Of a stretch of 64,000 nt of DNA, positions 62,700 through 64,000 are shown one piece after another. The notes under the pieces are model-generated. The model ran no database searches. It was not told where the DNA came from and was given only the letters and a program-made list of their open reading frames with translations. Location of the stretch: assembly GCF_000756385.1 (NCBI RefSeq), contig NZ_JNFC01000004.1, positions 1 through 64,000 on the forward strand, read 5' to 3'. The number at the start of each line of letters is the position of its first letter. Position 1 is the first letter of the stretch. This stretch comes from Sphingopyxis sp. LC363. Lineage in GTDB: Bacteria; Pseudomonadota; Alphaproteobacteria; Sphingomonadales; Sphingomonadaceae. The position numbers and the translations under genes are program-made.

Positions 62700-63107
62700 T
62701 TACATGCCCCCCGGAGCGAGCCCGGCGGCGGGCGCAAGCGCGATACGGATGATGGCGAAGATGCCGTAAGCGGCGCCGCCGATCGCGTAGAAGTTCAAAA
62801 GCACGAGCGCGAGCAGGCGCGTCGCCTCGCCATGGACATAGTCCTCGATCATCACCTGCAGCCCGAGGCGAAGGTGCCAGAAGACGTTGGCGACCATCAG
62901 GATCAGCGCCAGCGCGACCATCGGGTTCGACGCCCAGCGCAGCACCGCGCCATGGTCGGTCATCGGCAGGCGCAGGAAGGAGACGAAGAGGAAGCCGACG
63001 AGCAGGACATTGCCGAGCGCGGTAAAGCGCTGCTGCAGCCAATGGTGCGAACCATGGTGCGACGAGCCGAGCCCGCGCACGCGGCCGAGACGCGTTCCGT
63101 TACCCAT
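62700..63107 (-). CDS. sdhD: Succinate dehydrogenase membrane-anchor subunit SdhD
   Basis: 135 residues from [23 protein letters not shown], a typical alphaproteobacterial start. Three membrane spans are visible, with [16 protein letters not shown] holding a conserved His/Asp-Tyr pair of the quinone/heme side. It overlaps sdhC by 8 bases. Confidence 0.93.
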   Translation of the reverse strand: MGNGTRLGRVRGLGSSHHGSHHWLQQRFTALGNVLLVGFLFVSFLRLPMTDHGAVLRWASNPMVALALILMVANVFWHLRLGLQVMIEDYVHGEATRLLALVLLNFYAIGGAAYGIFAIIRIALAPAAGLAPGGM

Positions 63108-63549
63108 TGAGCGTCTCCGCAAAGATATAGAGCCAGGCCGCGGCGGTCGCGGCGAGTGCGCCGACGAAAACGAGGATCGACCAGAGCTTGTTGGTCTTGA
63201 GTTCATAGCCCGCGCCGGTGTCTAGCACGAAGTGGCGCAGCCCCGAGAAGAGATGCTGGAAGAAGGCCCAGGTCAGCCCGATCAGCACGATCTTGCCGAG
63301 GATATTGGTGATCTGGTGAAAGGTGCCGACCTCAGGGCTCGGGTCGTGCCACACGCAGGCGACGAACGCCGCATAGGCATCGGGCCCCGCGGCGAGCGCG
63401 CCGAGCCACCAGAGGAACATCAGCCCGCCGACGATCGCGAGACCGTCACCACTGACGCGGTGAAAGATGGAGACCGCCATTGCAGGGGTCCATTTATACA
63501 CCTGTAAATGCGGGGAGCGCGGACGCGCGCTTGGTTCGTTGCCAGCCAT
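63100..63549 (-). CDS. sdhC: Succinate dehydrogenase cytochrome b556 subunit SdhC
   Basis: 149 residues, three membrane spans. RPRSPHLQVYKWTPAMAVSIFHRVSG is the family opening; the heme-ligand His is in FSGLRHFVLDTG. First gene of the sdhC-sdhD-sdhA set. The promoter should lie in the 123-base gap up to 63672; I see no strong match there. Confidence 0.94.
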   Translation of the reverse strand: MAGNEPSARPRSPHLQVYKWTPAMAVSIFHRVSGDGLAIVGGLMFLWWLGALAAGPDAYAAFVACVWHDPSPEVGTFHQITNILGKIVLIGLTWAFFQHLFSGLRHFVLDTGAGYELKTNKLWSILVFVGALAATAAAWLYIFAETLNG

Positions 63550-63672
63550 ATCAGCCCTGTCTTGACTCTAAACGGTCGATGCGCCGCCGGTTAAGCCTTC
63601 CCGCCGCGATATGCAATTGCTTAGGAGCATAGGGGAATAAAAGCTTGGGCCGGGGCGGTCATGTTCGACCGG

Positions 63673-64000
63673 TCACGGTATCCGCGATGTCGGGTAGGGC
63701 GTGCCGTCCTTGTGGAAATAGCCGTCGGGCGTGAAGAGCATGTCGATGTCCGAATAGCCGCCGCCGGTGTCATATTTCTTGCCGCCGCCCAAGGCGACGA
63801 AGATGCAATCGGCGTCCGATTCGTTGATCAGATGATGGCCGTTGGTGCTGCCCTTCGGCCACACCGCGATGTCGCCCGGCCGCATCGGATATCGCCCGTC
63901 ATCCTCGACGAGCACCGCCTCGCCCGCAATCATCACGAGCATCTCGTCCTCGCCGTCGTGCCAGTGGCGCTGCGACGACCAGGCGCCGGGTTTGAGGACA
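63673..64000 (-). CDS. Cupin-domain protein, 5'-truncated by the window edge
   Basis: The frame is open to base 64000, adding VLKPGAWSSQRHWHDGEDE before the internal ATG at 63942, so the gene starts beyond the window. Visible are both cupin motifs: HWHDGEDEMLVMIAGEAVLVEDDG and the second strand NGHHLINESDADCIFVALGG. Small cupins of this kind bind a metal through His/Glu. Function unknown. It lies upstream of sdhC on the same strand with a 123-base gap. Confidence 0.82.
   Translation of the reverse strand, partial: VLKPGAWSSQRHWHDGEDEMLVMIAGEAVLVEDDGRYPMRPGDIAVWPKGSTNGHHLINESDADCIFVALGGGKKYDTGGGYSDIDMLFTPDGYFHKDGTPYPTSRIP

Noticed and set aside
1-64000. CRISPR array, prophage, integrase or toxin-antitoxin pair
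   Set aside because: No regularly spaced repeats, no phage structural or recombinase genes; the ribbon-helix-helix gene at 15702-15947 has no toxin-like partner next to it.

Overview
The window is about 64 kb of high-GC, densely packed alphaproteobacterial chromosome. Several things point to the order Sphingomonadales, probably Sphingopyxis or a close relative (an inference, no database was searched): a PopZ homologue, the large 180-kDa-type NAD-glutamate dehydrogenase, an hflK-hflC-degP/Q operon, a CrtZ carotenoid hydroxylase, paired short palindromic repeats between genes, and very frequent 4-nt ATGA/GTGA start-stop overlaps. Most content is housekeeping. There is no prophage, integrase, insertion sequence, CRISPR array or rRNA operon. 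The only RNA gene I can support is one tRNA-Cys.

Layout. 1-2.5 kb: mtaB (cut at the left edge), ftsY and a YciB-like protein, translationally coupled. 2.5-6.7 kb: a VOC protein and the hflK-hflC-htrA protease operon, minus strand. 6.7-12.2 kb: Mrp Fe-S ATPase, a CoA-binding protein, a lipoprotein, an orphan molybdopterin dehydrogenase subunit and ferrochelatase. 12.2-16.8 kb: a DUF1963 protein, acetoacetyl-CoA reductase, a membrane-anchored LuxR-type regulator, a ribbon-helix-helix protein and an ATP-grasp protein. 16.8-23.1 kb: NAD-glutamate dehydrogenase and a PAS_5-type protein. 23.1-30.3 kb: a complete RND efflux operon (adaptor, permease, outer-membrane lipoprotein) behind a TetR gene. 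The same 12-base motif lies over the -10 of both promoters, so the TetR protein probably controls the pump and itself. 30.3-34.1 kb: OsmC-like protein, a very small ORF transcription unit, tRNA-Cys, Pcm-tolC and popZ. 34.3-41.6 kb: parC, a GGDEF-EAL protein, then CCA-adding enzyme, NUDIX and DUF1285 genes overlapping on the minus strand, and a GNAT gene. 41.6-49.4 kb: folB plus a pteridine-reductase-like SDR, succinate-semialdehyde dehydrogenase, a TIGR02466 protein, SMP-30, VIT1, DUF488, DUF2855 and HAD genes. 49.4-53.4 kb: a LysR gene divergent from a 3-oxoacid CoA-transferase operon whose A and B subunits are separated by a DUF5076 gene and a secreted acid phosphatase. 53.4-57 kb: a serine hydrolase, an epimerase, a GST and crtZ. 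57.1-60.9 kb: leuC-leuD, a quinone oxidoreductase, a DUF167 protein and a small membrane protein. 60.9-64 kb: sdhC-sdhD-sdhA without an adjacent sdhB, and a cupin cut at the right edge.

The least explained pieces are: a self-contained 23-codon ORF unit with its own promoter, a near-perfect Shine-Dalgarno and a terminator (30.8-31.0 kb); the duplicated TetR motif and the long structured leader of the efflux operon; a membrane-tethered LuxR/DUF4019 regulator; the phosphatase inside the CoA-transferase operon; and several intact dyads at promoters. I found no clearly new defence or mobile system.
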